Shown: positions 1 to 12,850 of the stretch, piece after piece
Layout of the letters: every line of letters begins with the position of its first letter
Numbering within the stretch: position 1 is the first letter of the stretch
NCBI GenBank assembly: GCA_001953115.1
Contig: LSSL01003569.1
Span: forward strand, 1-40,888
Length of the DNA stretch: 40,888 bases
Direction of reading: 5' to 3'
DNA from: Smittium mucronatum
Lineage: Eukaryota > Kickxellomycota > Harpellomycetes > Harpellales > Legeriomycetaceae
The notes under the pieces: generated by a model
What the model was told of the DNA's origin: nothing
What the model saw: the letters and a program-made list of their open reading frames with translations, nothing else
Database searches by the model: none
Position numbers and translations under genes: made by a program

Positions 1-333
1 AACAGGATTAATAAAATTAGGCTCCTACCCAAACTTGGGATTGATCGACATGGCTTTCCTACAAATAGCTGTTAGACGCTGAGATCCGTCTGACTGTCGA
101 ACGCTGGACTTGTGCACTAGACTATGTCTCAGCTGTGCTAAACGATCAGTTCCTCCTGTTTCTAGATGGTCCTCCTCTGGAATCGCTGTCCTCCGAATCG
201 CTGAGCGCTATCTCCACTACTCCCAACCAAGAATAGTACAACTCTGCGTGAAATTTTAGTCTAGTGTACTTCGAAAAGTACACTATTAAGCCCCTAAACC
301 ACGGCAAGGTATTTCACTCTTAGGGGTCAAACA
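1..333 (-). mobile_element. LTR copy 1 (partial, cut by window start)
   Basis: Reverse-complement copy of the LTR family seen at 1820-2444 and 40473-40888. Read on the minus strand it starts near TGTTTGACCCCTAAGAG at 333 and runs off the window at position 1. By eye it differs from the reverse complement of 40473-40804 at only about a dozen sites, so these two are young relative to copy 2. It holds a near-palindrome (TAGTGTACTT...AAGTACACTA, about 264-288) able to form a stem-loop. No reverse transcriptase, integrase or gag reading frame is present, so this is a solo or partial LTR. Assignment to Ty1/copia or Ty3/gypsy is not possible from the LTR alone. Confidence 0.75.
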
Positions 334-1819
334 ATCTGCTTTGAATATAGCTAAATGACCTCTTACTGAAGTTTCTTGGCTTCTGCCTATTGAAACCCCT
401 TTTCTCACCCGCGAACTCTTCTTGTCATGTCAGGTATAAGTGTCTAGCTCAATTTCGAGCACCGACTTGACAGTGTGGCCTTTTGGTATAATGTGTGACA
501 CCTTCTAGAAGGTGCAGGGTTCGAGCTCCAGGCATGCCATTCAAATGCATATTATTACACTTCTATATAAATTTGATTGGCGGTCAGGTGAGTTTAGACC
601 AGCCTCTGAGATGGTTTCAGCTGCTATTTTTTTGGCAACGATCACTGTTGCTACAGTACAAACATTTTGAAATCTTATTTCACTGGCACTTGTGAAAGAA
701 TTGTACTCGCTGTATATTCTTGGATTTTTTTCTTGGTTATAAGCCGCCAAAATCCTTTTGATCAATTAAATTCTTGGATTCAGGTTTTATAAGCTGGTAG
801 GTCTTACCAGATAGTTCTGAATATTTATGGAGATTGTCTAACCTGTATTAGGTTACTGTGCTAGCGATGTCGGACAAAAGAGCACTCATTGAATTTGCGA
901 AATTGATTCCAGGATTCTTGGTTATTTCTAGCTCAATGCACTTTTGGATTTGGTGAAAGACACAGTAATCAGTAGTTCTGGTTGCTTGAGGTATTTCTTC
1001 CTGAAATCCATTCAGTACTGAACCTATTTTCTTTACTGGTACTGGAACCGATTAATTCAGTAGGGTTGGTGTGTAGATCATGTAACTATTACTATGGTAA
1101 GAGTGTATAGCGCTCTTGCTCTCGTTTTCTTTAAGTGAAGATATAAAGAAGCTATATTAAATTAAAGTGAGATATTCCGAAGGATAGGGTTAAACAGTCA
1201 ATTCCGTAAACGTAATCAGGTTTGAAACAAATATGTCAACTGGATATATCTCAATATGTCTTTACTAAATATTAGATATACTTTCTTGGTAAAATCCATT
1301 ATTTTATTTGCTAATTTTAGGTCAGTTGTTTTTTATAGTAGTGTATTTTCGTAAATTAAAGAATTTTTCGAAAATATTCATTTTTTAGGGTACCTTTGCG
1401 AAAGAAAACATGAAACTGATAACATAGACGTGTACTTTACATTGCACCTTATTATTTTTGTTTTTTAGTTTTATTTACTTTATTTTATTGTTTAATATTT
1501 TTCGGTTTGTTTTTATCCAATAATATATTAACATAATATTTCTCCTCCCAATGGTATAAATCGCATGCAGCAAAACTCGATTATTGATATCAGATCCTGA
1601 ATAGTTGAAAATCGCCGAAATTTACATCTTTATATGTTTAAGCTTTGATAGGAGCCTACTTGAAATTTCTAATGGTTGCTTTTAAGCGCTATTGTGGTGA
1701 TTTCTATATAAATAATCCCATTTTTGTGCAAATCATTTTATTTTCTTTATATTTGATATTAAATAGATTTTTTTTTTAACCAAACCCTGGTGGGAAAATT
1801 TATTGCTCATCAACACCTC
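334..1819. other. Gene-free spacer between two opposed LTR copies
   Basis: About 1.5 kb between LTR copies 1 and 2. Positions 334-1130 are less AT-rich than most of the window; the rest is AT-rich with T-runs. A tRNA-like segment lies at 468-538. No open frame longer than 75 codons is present and nothing resembles retrotransposon protein, so I do not regard the two flanking LTRs as the ends of one intact element; their opposite orientation also argues against it. Confidence 0.6.
468..538 (+). other. tRNA-like sequence (tRNA relic or head of a tRNA-derived SINE)
   Basis: A TTTGGTATAATG-type D-arm (A-box-like, from about 475) is followed by a perfect palindrome CACCTTCTAGAAGGTG, then GGGTTCGAGCTCC, a good match to the B-box/T-arm. 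The 3' end GGCATGCC would be the acceptor strand. Spacing from A to B box fits a tRNA. Against a working tRNA: the 5' acceptor strand pairs poorly, one T-stem pair is mismatched, and the anticodon stem closes on an 8-nt loop (TTCTAGAA). A SINE head promoter or decayed tRNA-Arg(TCT)-like gene are the best readings. Confidence 0.4.
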
Positions 1820-2444
1820 TGATACCCCCTAAGAGTGAAATACCTTGCCGTGTTTTAAATGATTAATAGCGTACTTTTCGAAATACAGAACTAAAATTTT
1901 ACGCAGCGTTGTACTATTCTTGGTTGGGAGTAGTGGAGACAGCGCACAAAGATTTGGAGGACAGCGATTCCAGAGGAGGAACATTTCGAAGCAGGAGGAA
2001 CCGACCGTTTAGCACAGCTGAGAAGTAATCTAGTGCAAAAGTCAAGTTTCTGACAGTCAGACATATATCAGAGTCTAACAGCTATTTGTATGAAAGCCAT
2101 ATAGACCAAACCCACTTGAAGTAGGAACCTTATTTTATTAATACTGTTAGAAATAGACTCTGACTAGGAGCTCATTAGTTCCAATGAACTATTGTTCATT
2201 GATAAGGAGCTTAATTCTTGACTGCACTTAACCTCAGCCATACACCTACTTGAAGCAATGCCAGGGGGGGGGGGTCTTTAGGTTCGTAAAATGCACCCTT
2301 CTCCCGTAGGTACGCAGCCGGTAGACCGGCAAAGGAGAATATTGTATTAAGGATAATAGTCTTTTCTATACGCCTATTTCTTTTTTTATATTTTTTTAGT
2401 GTAGTTTTTAATGAAGCTATCTCGCAATAAAATTCCGTGCTACA
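1820..2444 (+). mobile_element. LTR copy 2 (full length, solo)
   Basis: The only full-length copy in the window, about 625 bp, starting TGATACCCCCTAAG and ending CCGTGCTACA, consistent with TG...CA termini. It aligns from end to end with copy 4 (40473 onward) for its first two thirds and, reversed, with copy 3 (39889-40264) for its last part, but is clearly more diverged than copies 1 and 4 are from each other. It contains an 11-G run at 2264-2274. No matching 5-bp target duplication is seen (ACCTC before, AAAAA after). No internal coding region follows, so it reads as an old solo LTR. Confidence 0.7.
2264..2274. repeat. Poly-G tract inside LTR copy 2
   Basis: Eleven consecutive G. The matching site in LTR copy 3 (40060-40069, other strand) has ten C, so the tract belongs to the LTR and its length varies. 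Confidence 0.9.
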
Positions 2445-5124
2445 AAAAAAAATTGGTATTATTTTGCTAACAAAAACAGTAATTTGAAACATTGGCGATT
2501 TCCGGATTATCTGAATCAGAATTTATCATTCCAATTTTGGTTGCTGTCACCGATAAATGATATTTATCTGATAATAACCTAGGATTGGAGATTGTAATAT
2601 CAATTTTAAAATAAATAGACTCATGGAAAACATTTCAATGTCGATAAGATTATTACATTTAAAATTACGTCATATGATGAGGGTGAAGATTTTTATGCGA
2701 TAATAACGTAAAAACTTGATCAATTTTTAAAAACGAATCTAGCATCTAATTTAATATTTTCTATTATACATAATACTAAATTAAGTATTTCGATTTTAAA
2801 TAATAAAATGGATATACATTTTAATTCGAAAAATGAAACCGATATCACCCCCCCCCCCAAAAAAATAAAAGCTTGATTACGTCAATTAGCTTCTGAAATT
2901 AAACACGCTATCATAAATTTGGCGATGAGTCAAAAAACTATCATCTTTTTCTTTTAAGGGCTATTAAGGTATATAGAATCTAACCATAAACCGGTTTGAA
3001 AATATTGTTTGGAATTTTTTATTAGCATACCAGAAATAATTATATTTAGGTTCTTGACCTATATTTAGATAAATTTAAAGATGTATTGATTCTGAAGTCT
3101 TTTAATCGCTATATTTTTAGTTAGGTTCAAATATAATTCGAGAACTTCCATACTTAATATAAATATAAAATAGTTGTTTCAAACTTTAACGATTTTAATT
3201 TACATTTTTTTAAATTAAGTGTAAATTTTTTGAGCTTGAGTTTGAAACGATTTAGAAATATAAATTGGGAAAAAAATATGGGTAAATTGAGAGATGATTA
3301 AAAAAAAAAGGTTTGGATTTTTTTAGAAATTTTTTTTTCTAAGTCTTGATGATTTTTATGATATTCATCAATCACCAAATTGTTTAAAATTTTAGGCTAA
3401 TATAACTTGGTCCGGTTCTTTTGTTAAATTTTTGAATAAAAAAAAATTCCACAAGTACAGCATTTAATAGTTATGGTAATATTTATTTTAGTGTGACTAT
3501 CTCCCCACTTCTTTGAAGCTAATATTATTCATTGAAATTCGAATAAAGAAGTTCAAATCAAAAATTTAGTTTCCGGTATACCCATACAATCGGCTTGTTT
3601 AATAATAGGTTTATAGTTGGCAATATAAAATTTATCGCACTCATTATTTTCTTTTAATGAATAAAAAAAATAAACCCCTATAAGATCTATAAACACTTTT
3701 CAAAAAGAAAAAAATCAATGGAAACTAAAAATCTCTGAATTGGAGCTTTTTAATCATCTTTTTTTAAGTTTCCTTAGCTGGTATTAGCGCATAATTATGT
3801 TTTTATCAAATACTAAATCCTGAAAATCCTCCAAAAAGATACCAACCAACATTGTAAAATATTTTTTTTAAGTGAGGTTGTAATAATTTTTCCCTCAAAA
3901 ACGATAAACTTAGGCTTTTTTTGATACCTCCGAATATCAAATTTAATATTATGGGGAATTTTTTCTTTTAATTTATGAAAACTCTAATAGTAAACATTAA
4001 TGCAGTTTTTTTCTACTATTTGGGTCAATTTTTAGAGCTCTTGGCGGTTTTTTGAAATATCGACAATTTTTTGATAATCTATTCCTTTTTTTTTACGGGA
4101 AATTTATTTTAAGGTTAATAAAGAGCTTTGAAATCTAATTTAAAAAAATTAAAAAAATTTCACCCAACTCTCCTCTGCCGCTCTAGCAGCTCCATTCCTC
4201 GAGGACATTGGTTCAAGGGGGCTAATGAATCACTTAGACTCTGTAGCTTAAGTGTTCGTGGCACGCGGATGCCAATCAGAAATTTTGCTGTTTCCAGCAC
4301 AAATTTATGATCGTCTGTGTCAGTTTGTAGCTGACTTAAAGTGTGTTTAGACCCCCCCCCCCCCAAGGAGTTTTCCGATTATCCCCAACATGGATTCATT
4401 GAAATTAGAAAGTTGGATAATTTACCCCTCTTCCATAAACTTCATTTGAAAGTTCTTTATAAATTATACGTAATTTTCAATAATTTTCCCAATCTATAAG
4501 GACTTCGCTAAATGCAAGCCTTTTTTTTTGGAAAGTATTCTTGAGTATCAAAGTTTAAATGTAGATGTAAATTAATAAAAAATAATTTAATTAGGCTTAT
4601 TTATCAAATTTGGTCAGATTATCCAAAAAAATATTTTTTAAAAAAGCCATCATTAAAAACAGATTAAATTATATGCACATGAGACTTGGGATTTATGTGG
4701 GAGTTAATGCTATTGGCTTGGATTTACCCAAATAGATCTGCAAAAAGGTAAAATGGCTTAAGAAAAAGTCAAAAGGTTTTGAGAAAAATATAAAATCCTG
4801 CATTTAATATTTAAAACATTTTTGACCATTGGATCTGTATAAATTAAGCGAAAGCCTAATTAGTTGATTAATTATTTCCAAGATCAATAGTATATTGAAT
4901 TCATATTCATCAAGTATTATCTTTTCTTCTCGAAGGTATAAAAACTTCGCCGATATTAGATGTAAATTTATAGTAAAACTTTTTAATTGGTAGATATTTG
5001 AGTCTTTTTTCTGCATCAGACTCTAAAAGTGCTTTAAGAAAGTCTATCAAGTCATCAGATCAGTGGGTTTATTAAAATAAATGAATGAATTAATGAATGA
5101 ATTTTTGAAAATAATAAAACTTTA
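2445..5124. other. AT-rich intergenic DNA with a GC-richer island
   Basis: No convincing gene in 2.7 kb. The DNA is rich in A- and T-runs. Two C homopolymers stand out, 2848-2858 (11 C) and 4352-4364 (13 C). Positions about 4160-4345 form a less AT-rich island with short open frames on both strands (60 and 68 codons) that I do not recognise. A small GAAT/AATG microsatellite at about 5083-5103 lies just beyond the stop codon of gene A. Confidence 0.6.
4352..4364. repeat. Poly-C tract
   Basis: Thirteen consecutive C, the longest G/C homopolymer in the window, at the edge of the GC-richer island 4160-4345. Confidence 0.9.
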
Positions 5125-7540
5125 TCAATTGGGATATGAATCTGATACAACTTTTCCCGAAAAAAACATCAGTGGCATTCTGGCTGTGCCGTCTAGCCCA
5201 CCAGTAAACACCAAATCGCATTGATTCACGCTACTGGCCTTAGTTGATAACAGAGGCGTAGGTGGGAAAATTTTAGAGGAAATTATTTTTATGTAAACAT
5301 AATTACAAAATATGGGCAAATCTAGGACACCGCAATAACGATATTCAGTTGACTCGTCTAATACCACATAGGCTGTAGGTGGGTGTCTGAAAGTTAAACC
5401 CACATTGTTAGAAACGAGAAGATTTAGTACCGAATCCGAAGCACCATCAAATATTTCAAAATACTCGGGTTTTATGGGAAATAGTGAATGGAAAACCAAA
5501 AACTTGTTAACTTGTTTTTCTTTAAGATAGTTGCCATTGATGGTAAAGAAAATTTTATTCATCAGGCACTTTTTGGGGGATCTATTATTGGGATCTCCTA
5601 CAGATATCTGAACTACTTCTTTGAATTCATCCTTTGGGAATATGAAAGAAAGCTCATCATTACCATCAATATTCCTTAAAAGATTTTTTTGTGAATGCAA
5701 TCTTAAATGTTTTATAAAGCTTGTACTCACACTTCCAAAATTCCCTACGAAGAATTCCATCATGTCTTCAGACTTTGTGGTACCTCTTATAAAATCTGCA
5801 TCAGAAATTAAATCATTGGGGTTTGTTCTTATTTCATTCCCAAAAGAGTTGGATATCAAAATCATGTTAGAAATATTCATCTTTATGTTGGACATCTTTG
5901 CATCAGTAATTTTTGGAGTGTATTTTAGAAAGCTAAACGTTGTAGTACCCACTCTCAATGGAAAACTTCCACTCCTAATAACAATTTTACCATGGCTTTG
6001 CATGACGTTATTAGGGTCACTCTGGGCTCTAACACACGAAGATATAGTATATTCTTCGTTATCTCCATCTGATATCACTTTGTTGGGAACTATTACATTT
6101 TCCCTTGCTAAATAACCTGAAACAAGATGTGAAAACTGTGATGGACTCATGGATAAAAACTTAGACATGGATGAGCTTATTGGGCAACTTTCATCGTTAA
6201 GCTCTATAACATCCCGCTGACCGTTTCTTGCGATAAGAAAAACTGCTGATACCAGATCCATATGTGCACGTTTAGTGTTTTGGTATATAAAATAATTGAT
6301 ATTATAGGGTGGGCATCTAATGAAATGATTCGCAATATTATATTGCTCTTGTGATTCAGAATCAACTATAGAAAATTCCCAGTATGAATCATATACAATT
6401 CTGGAAAAAACTTCGGGCCGAATTAATAAATAAACTTCAAGGTTTAAGATACGAATAGAATTTTCTCTCATCAGCCTTACTGCTTCAATATCATTAGGAT
6501 CAATGTTGCCGGTGTCTATTTCTGCCAAAAATTCTATTTCATTCTCAGAGTTGTAGTAATCTATTTCTTCTTAACAACCAAAAAACATAAAATTAAAAAT
6601 CAAAACTTAAAACTTAAAATCTTAAAAATTTAAACTAGATCATACCCGGATTTGAATGTTCATGAAAATCATTTTCAGAGTTTCTTCTCGTCACATCATC
6701 ATTTGTATTGATGTTCAGGCTGTTAGCTGAAAGCCTGACTCCCAATCCCAGCAATGTTTCACCAGAAATATTTGATATTACTCTTCTTAACCTATTATTC
6801 TGAGTTATGGGCTCATGTTCATAATTTGAAGCGGGGGAGGCTTCAGAACTTCTAAAATCATCATCGTTACTGATTATAGCTACTGTTTCAAAAACTTCGT
6901 TTCTGTTTTCGGTGGATGGCTCTCTGTTGATAAATTGGCTAAAAAGGTTTAAAAAAGTTCGTAATGGCCCCAAAATTGGATTTGCAGTTAATTGAAATCC
7001 TTCATTAGAGGTATCTTCATTTGGCACCTCGATATTTTCAACGACTAACTCCTCTCCAGCTAAATTGTAGTTGATGTTTTCAGGTAGCTCAGCTGAGTAG
7101 TTAAAACACCGATTTAGCCTTTCTAAGATGGAACGGTCAGAACTATGTATAACCTGTTGTTCAGATACATATGAATTACCAGAACTTGATATTGGTGTTT
7201 CTATGAATCTAGAATTGGACCCACTGCATATCTGATAAGTTGAGCTTAATTCTGAATTAATTTGTAGTCTACAAATTTCAGTACTCAACTCATTTATCCC
7301 GTTATTGTCATCGATTATCGGTTCTGGAAATGATGTTGCACTTAAATTCAATCTTTGTGAATTCTCCTGAAATTCCTGTTCTCTGACTGTTCTAGCTAAG
7401 TCTTCGATTTCAGCTAATTGCCCGTCATTGTAGGAAGTGGGGCTTCCAAAAGCAGAAATTTCTGGAGTTTGGACACTCTGCGGTTCAGTAATTCCTTCTC
7501 CGGTGGATTTTTTTTCGTTTTTGTTCAACTTTCCATTCAT
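5125..7540 (-). CDS. Gene A: two-exon protein of unknown function, paralogue of gene B
   Basis: I do not recognise this protein. Exon 1 is 7540-6646 and exon 2 is 6569-5125, joined in phase 1 to give 779 aa ending in TGA. The joined frame runs through the 13 codons before residue 313 without a stop. Residues 1-298 are Ser/Asn/Glu-rich and probably disordered, with an ISAF motif at 28-31, LRRVISN at 251 and a basophilic RRNS site at 285-288. Residues 313-779 look folded and contain MDLVSAV, FLKYTPK, FFTINGNYLKE, AYVVLDES and GTARMPLMF, all shared with gene B at 20619-23061. No signal peptide, membrane segment or zinc-finger cysteine pattern is visible. The start ATG at 7540 aligns with the start of gene B, with ISAF at the same residue number. 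Coding is certain; function is unknown. Confidence 0.88.
6570..6645 (-). other. Intron of gene A (76 nt, phase 1)
   Basis: On the minus strand the donor is CCGG|GTATGATC at 6645 and the acceptor is GGTTGTTAAG| ending at 6570. Splicing creates a Glu codon (G|AA) and joins exon 1 in frame to exon 2. Without splicing the upstream frame stops 9 nt after the donor. Gene B has an intron at the same place and in the same phase. A second AG 3 nt downstream could serve as an alternative acceptor with loss of one residue. Confidence 0.82.
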
Positions 7541-7586
7541 TTTGTTTTCTGATAAAAACGTATGGGTTCTTTCTGGGATATAGATG

Positions 7587-7593
7587 TTTTATA
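7587..7593 (-). promoter_or_regulatory. TATA-like box upstream of gene A
   Basis: TATAAAA on the minus strand about 47-53 nt upstream of the ATG of gene A. Gene B has TATAAAAAT at 51-59 nt from its ATG. The matching position supports it, but the surrounding DNA is so AT-rich that chance matches are common. Confidence 0.35.
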
Positions 7594-10500
7594 ACCAAAA
7601 AAATTAGTTATCCGGAATATTTTTTCTATTCTCTGTAGATTGGTATACAAGATGTGGTTTTTAATTTCCCATTCCAACATAAAAGAGGATCTTTTTCGGG
7701 TTTTTTATATTTTGAAATATCTCGGTATCTCGTCCTATCCTCTATCTCCTATTTTAGATGCTAATTCATATAAGCTCCTCTTCTATGTTTTGATTAAAAG
7801 GTATAAATATCAAACTCTGCTATAATAATAAAGGTGAAAGTACAATTGAAAAAAATAGTGCACTAAATATAGCCATTTTTTAACATAAATTTTTATATAG
7901 TAATCTATTTATTAAATTTTTTCTGGGGATATTTTTAAGTCGTTTTTAATTAGGCGATTATAAATATGCTCAACTTGAACTCATCCTTTATACAGCTATG
8001 GAAAAAATATTATTAAAAGATTTTTTTTTGTTTATTCTTTTATAATCCTACACATTCTTTGTTAAAATTTTGGTTTATTTCTAGAAGGTGCGGGGATTTG
8101 ATTGAGTTTTGTTATAAAGGCTATTTAGAATATCATCTTTCTATAAAATAAATGAAATTTTCATCTTCTTAGTAAAATAAACACAATTTTAGCCATAATT
8201 GAATTCATACTCAAATTTATAATAAAATATACAAACTTTTTACTTTAATCATTATTGGCTAATTCTTCTAGAAAAAATTATTCTTCGAGTGGTCAGTGTA
8301 CTATTATTTAGAACACACAAGCATATTCCAAAATACCAAAATGGATGGCCCTTAAAATAAATTTTGAAAAATGATGATTCTTCGTTGCTCTGAAATTTTC
8401 ATATTTTATAAACCTGGATAAAGATATCAATTTTTTTAATTATTACTATTGCTTATGTGTATAAATTCAATCATTTTTTTGTGTCGGGAAATTTTATAAC
8501 ATCGAAATAATTTAATAATGGATACAGCATGGAAAACTGAAACATTTGATTTATTTTTGAAATTATTGGATTATGAAGAAGTTGAAACTTTCATGCATAT
8601 ATGAAAAAGTGTTTAAATCTTAGCAAAATAGTTCAGATTTGAACTTTCGCACGACTATTTTCTTTCTTTCGGTCATTATAAGGAAGCTTATGATATTTTA
8701 ATATTCTAGAATTTTTATTGGCAACTTTTTTTTAAAATAGTGCCCTTTTAATGAATTTAATTGGGAAAATTAATATTTCTCTATTCCTTGAGTTTAAAAT
8801 ATATTTTTTTGGGTTTCAGTTGTTATTAATAGTGTTTATTAAAGATTTATTGTTTATTTTTGATGTAAATCGTCCCAAACAAACGTATTTTTAATAAATT
8901 GTAATAATAAAATATAAATACAATAGAGAATGTAGAATAAAGAATCATAATATCTCATTTTAAATGTTTCTTGTAACTAATAGAAGGATTTCTCAAATAA
9001 AAATCACAAAAAAAAATTACAATAATATTCAAAATTTGAGGGTAAAAAAATAACCATATTTGTTCACATTCTCATTTCTCATTCAAGAATAATATCATTT
9101 CGCTATTTAATTCGGAAAAATTCTTATTCGATTATGCAAAATGTATATTTTTAATTAAAAAAACAGAAAATTTGCTCGAAAAAAAGTATTATAAATTCGA
9201 AAAAAAATTATCCGGTGTATAAAATAAGATATATTTTGATCTAAGTGACATATTTCAGAGAAAACCAAAATTCAACTAATAAGCATTAGGTAAAATACGC
9301 TAATTTGGTTCTAATTAATGATATATATGTACATTTTTTTGGGACCAAATTAAAATCACTATTTAAAACTATTCCTAATTTTTTTGGAGAAATAAAATCC
9401 CAAAATTTTAAAAAAATAAAAATTGGTTTATTTTAATAAGTGAAATCTATCAAATAGGACTTTTATAAATTATTTTTCAAAAAAAGACCAAAAATGCCAC
9501 ATAAATTGGTTGATTATACTTTCATGAAAAATAATTTTATAAATACTAAAAAATTAAGCACAATTTATCAAATTACCTTTATAATAAACTTGATCAATAA
9601 AATATATAAACTTTAAAATTTTGTGTTTCTTATATCAAATTCTTCTTTGGTAATATTCAAGATTTATACTTGCGGAATTTTCTTCCGCTTTTGATTGTGA
9701 AGTGCCGAAACAACAAAAGATTATTTTTTTAGAGACGGAATTTAAAAAAATAGATGGGTTCCGAATTTTTTTTTCAATTTTAACAAGAAAATAAAAGGCG
9801 ATAATCTAAAATTATTATACAAAATCTTTTTAAATATTCCACTTTTTTATTTTTAATTATTTTTTTCGATAGAATTTTTATGATTGCCTTTTATTATTTA
9901 TTTTCTGACGCTCTAAATAATTTGAAATTTTCATCGGGTTAAATGCATTGCTCGGAGAAAAAGTTTTACAAAATGAAGAAACGTGATTAAAATCAATCTT
10001 GATATTAATTTTTTAGTTAAACCATATTTTAATTTGTATTTCTGGATAACACTTATTCAATTATTATTTATTCCTCCTTAAATTATCAAAAATATTATTT
10101 ATTTGTATCCATCAATCTAATTATTTTAAAGATAAATAAGCCACAAATATCTTTTTTGATAGAACTCTATTTAAAGTCAAATTTGAGATGACTAAAAAAT
10201 TCGTTCGATTCACATTAAAAAAATTTCTACGCATTAAATATTGGTACTCTCAAATTTTCATCGAATCGAAGATAAATAAAATTAAAATTCCTAGGGATTT
10301 TTATTAGTATAAACAAGCTAAAGTACTTCTCGAAAAAACTTTCTTTTTTAATTTTTTATTATTAATATTAAAAAAATTTATTATAAAGACCTTTTATTAA
10401 ATATCTCATAAATCCTGATTCAAATTGAATAGCTTTAAAAAATCTCATATTTATACTTATCATGAAACTCGATTATTAGAAATAAAGAAATTGTTTCGGT

Positions 10501-12833
10501 ATAATTTTAAACTCGCCATAATTACTATTTTGTTAAAAATTGAGGGTTTGAAATTTTATTTTGCATTATTAAAAGCTTTTTATTAAACATAATACAGTCG
10601 ATTTTATTTACTGGTATATTATTGTGATATTTCTATCAATCATAACGTACTAAAAATAAATAAATACCCCTGGGTTTTATTTTAACTAAGATAAAGATCA
10701 TTTTTATAATTTAATTTAATTTATTAGTTTTATCCTTTTATTTTTATTTATTCTAATCTGTGCATATGTTAGTATAATTAATGAACAATAATTTAGGTGT
10801 TGTATTTTTATAATAGCACAAGATGTGATTTTAAATATTCAAAAAATTTGGCAAAGTCTGTATACACTGTATTTTAATACTAATTTCGATATTTTATGGT
10901 ATAAATAAATGAACCTGATTTCGTTATTTATATTTATATTCAATAAATTCGTATTTCAAATATGAATGTTAATGTAGGATACAATTTTATTTTTTTTTGA
11001 TTTTATTTGATTTTTTAAAAAATTAATTATTATCTTATAAGTAAATGTTTCGAAATTTTTTAATTGTCATATAAAAAAACTTAATAATCATATAATATTT
11101 TTTTATTGATTATAGGGAAAATAAAAATAATATCGGCGTAAGTTATACTTATAATTGCTGCGTTAAACATGAAAAATACAAAGTCTGATACTATGAAAAT
11201 TATAATTCGAAAATGAATTGTTATCATATATATTACAGTCAACCCTAGAAAAATAGTAAATTTCATATTTCAAAAAATTTTAAATGAGCAAAAATCGTTT
11301 TTTTTCTTCAAATTGGTGTTTCTTTTTTCTTGATCAATTTTATCCAATAAAATTTATCTCTCATCTCGTTATAAGTATAATATTTTATATTGATACTGAT
11401 TTAAAAAAAATCTTGAATTTAAATAGCAATATTTTCGATACATTGTATTTCACATTTATTTATATAGAGATACTTTTCATTAAAATATATTTTTTGTTTT
11501 TGTTTTTTTAAAAGTGATGGGAAGAAATGAAAAAAAAATTAGAAAGCTAAAGTGAAGATAAGAAAAATTGAATGTTCCTATTTAACTGGGTAAAGGATAT
11601 AATTTTATAAAAGTGGCTAATAAATATGATATGAGTGAAATTATATTAATTATATTTTTAATTCAGACAAAATTGTATGTTAATTATTAAGAATATTGTA
11701 AAAAAATGATTGTTTACCAAATTTCTAAAATTTTATGTAAAATTTAATAAAAAATCAAATCAATAAATAGATGCACAATCAAAGAATAGGCTGAGCTATA
11801 AATTCTTGAAAATTTTTGAAAGAATAATTAAAAAAAAGAATTATATGATCCAACTTTATTTTATGATTGAAAGATAAAAACTCCTGGTAAAATTTTACTA
11901 TTAGGTATGGATTTTTTTTTTAACAAAGCACATACTAAAATTTACATATTCAGGGATTTTTGCAGGAAGAAATTCTAACTTGGGTAAATTTTAATAAAAA
12001 TTTATTCACTCAGCGTAAAATTTTATTTTCAATATCCGCTGATTTTATAATTTGACAGAGTTTTTTAGAAGATTCTCTCTCGGATAATAAGGGCTTTTTA
12101 TGCAAACTTAGTTATATGGCAGTTTCTTATTGAAGAGGTCATTTTATAGTGTACCTTGTTTCAATGTAAATTCCCAAACATTATTTACTATCTAATAAAA
12201 GTGAAAGCATATGATAAAAGAGAAATAAGTTGAGCTAAGCGCCATTCAAAATTCTAATTATAATATTAGAAAAAAGAATTTTTATTTTTATTTTGCTTAA
12301 TAGGAACGAATAAACTTTATTTAAATTTTTCGTTTTATAAAATCGATCAATATATTAACCAGTAATAGTTATACGAAACAAAATTTCCTTTCCAATAAAA
12401 ATCACCCTTATTTAAAACATTATATTTCTATGATAACTGTTTTTTTTAGACAAAAACTGAAAAAAATATAAAAACTTGAAATCCTCGTTATATTTCTTAT
12501 TTCATTATTTATATTTATTTACGAAACCTGATAAAACCCCGGAGTATTTAAAAAAAAGATGCTTTCGGGTAAAAAATTACCTTTTATGAACTTTTTTTGT
12601 TACATATATTTTAAATAAAATTATAATTCATTCTATTATAATAAAATTAATTATAAATCTGCATACTTTTTAATATGAAAAATATTTCGGATAAAAAAAT
12701 TATTACTTGTGAAGTTTTAAAACTATTATTTTTGTATTGAAATATGGGCTGATATAATCCTTAAAAAATATTGAAATTTAGCGAATCCCCATATATTTTC
12801 AGAAACTTCTTAAAGAAATAAAACAAAAAAAAA

Positions 12834-12850
12834 TAAGATAAGATAAGATA
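12834..12850. repeat. TAAGA microsatellite
   Basis: Three perfect 5-bp units (TAAGA) in A-rich DNA. Confidence 0.7.

Noticed and set aside
1..2444. A complete LTR retrotransposon between LTR copies 1 and 2
   Set aside because: The two LTRs are in opposite orientation, differ strongly in age, and the 1.5 kb between them has no reverse transcriptase, integrase or gag frame.
2211..2492. 93-aa minus-strand open frame
   Set aside because: It overlaps LTR copy 2 and its poly-G run; an accidental frame in a repeat.
5488..6115. Plus-strand open frames of 63 and 164 codons
   Set aside because: They are antisense shadows of gene A exon 2, which is conserved in gene B.
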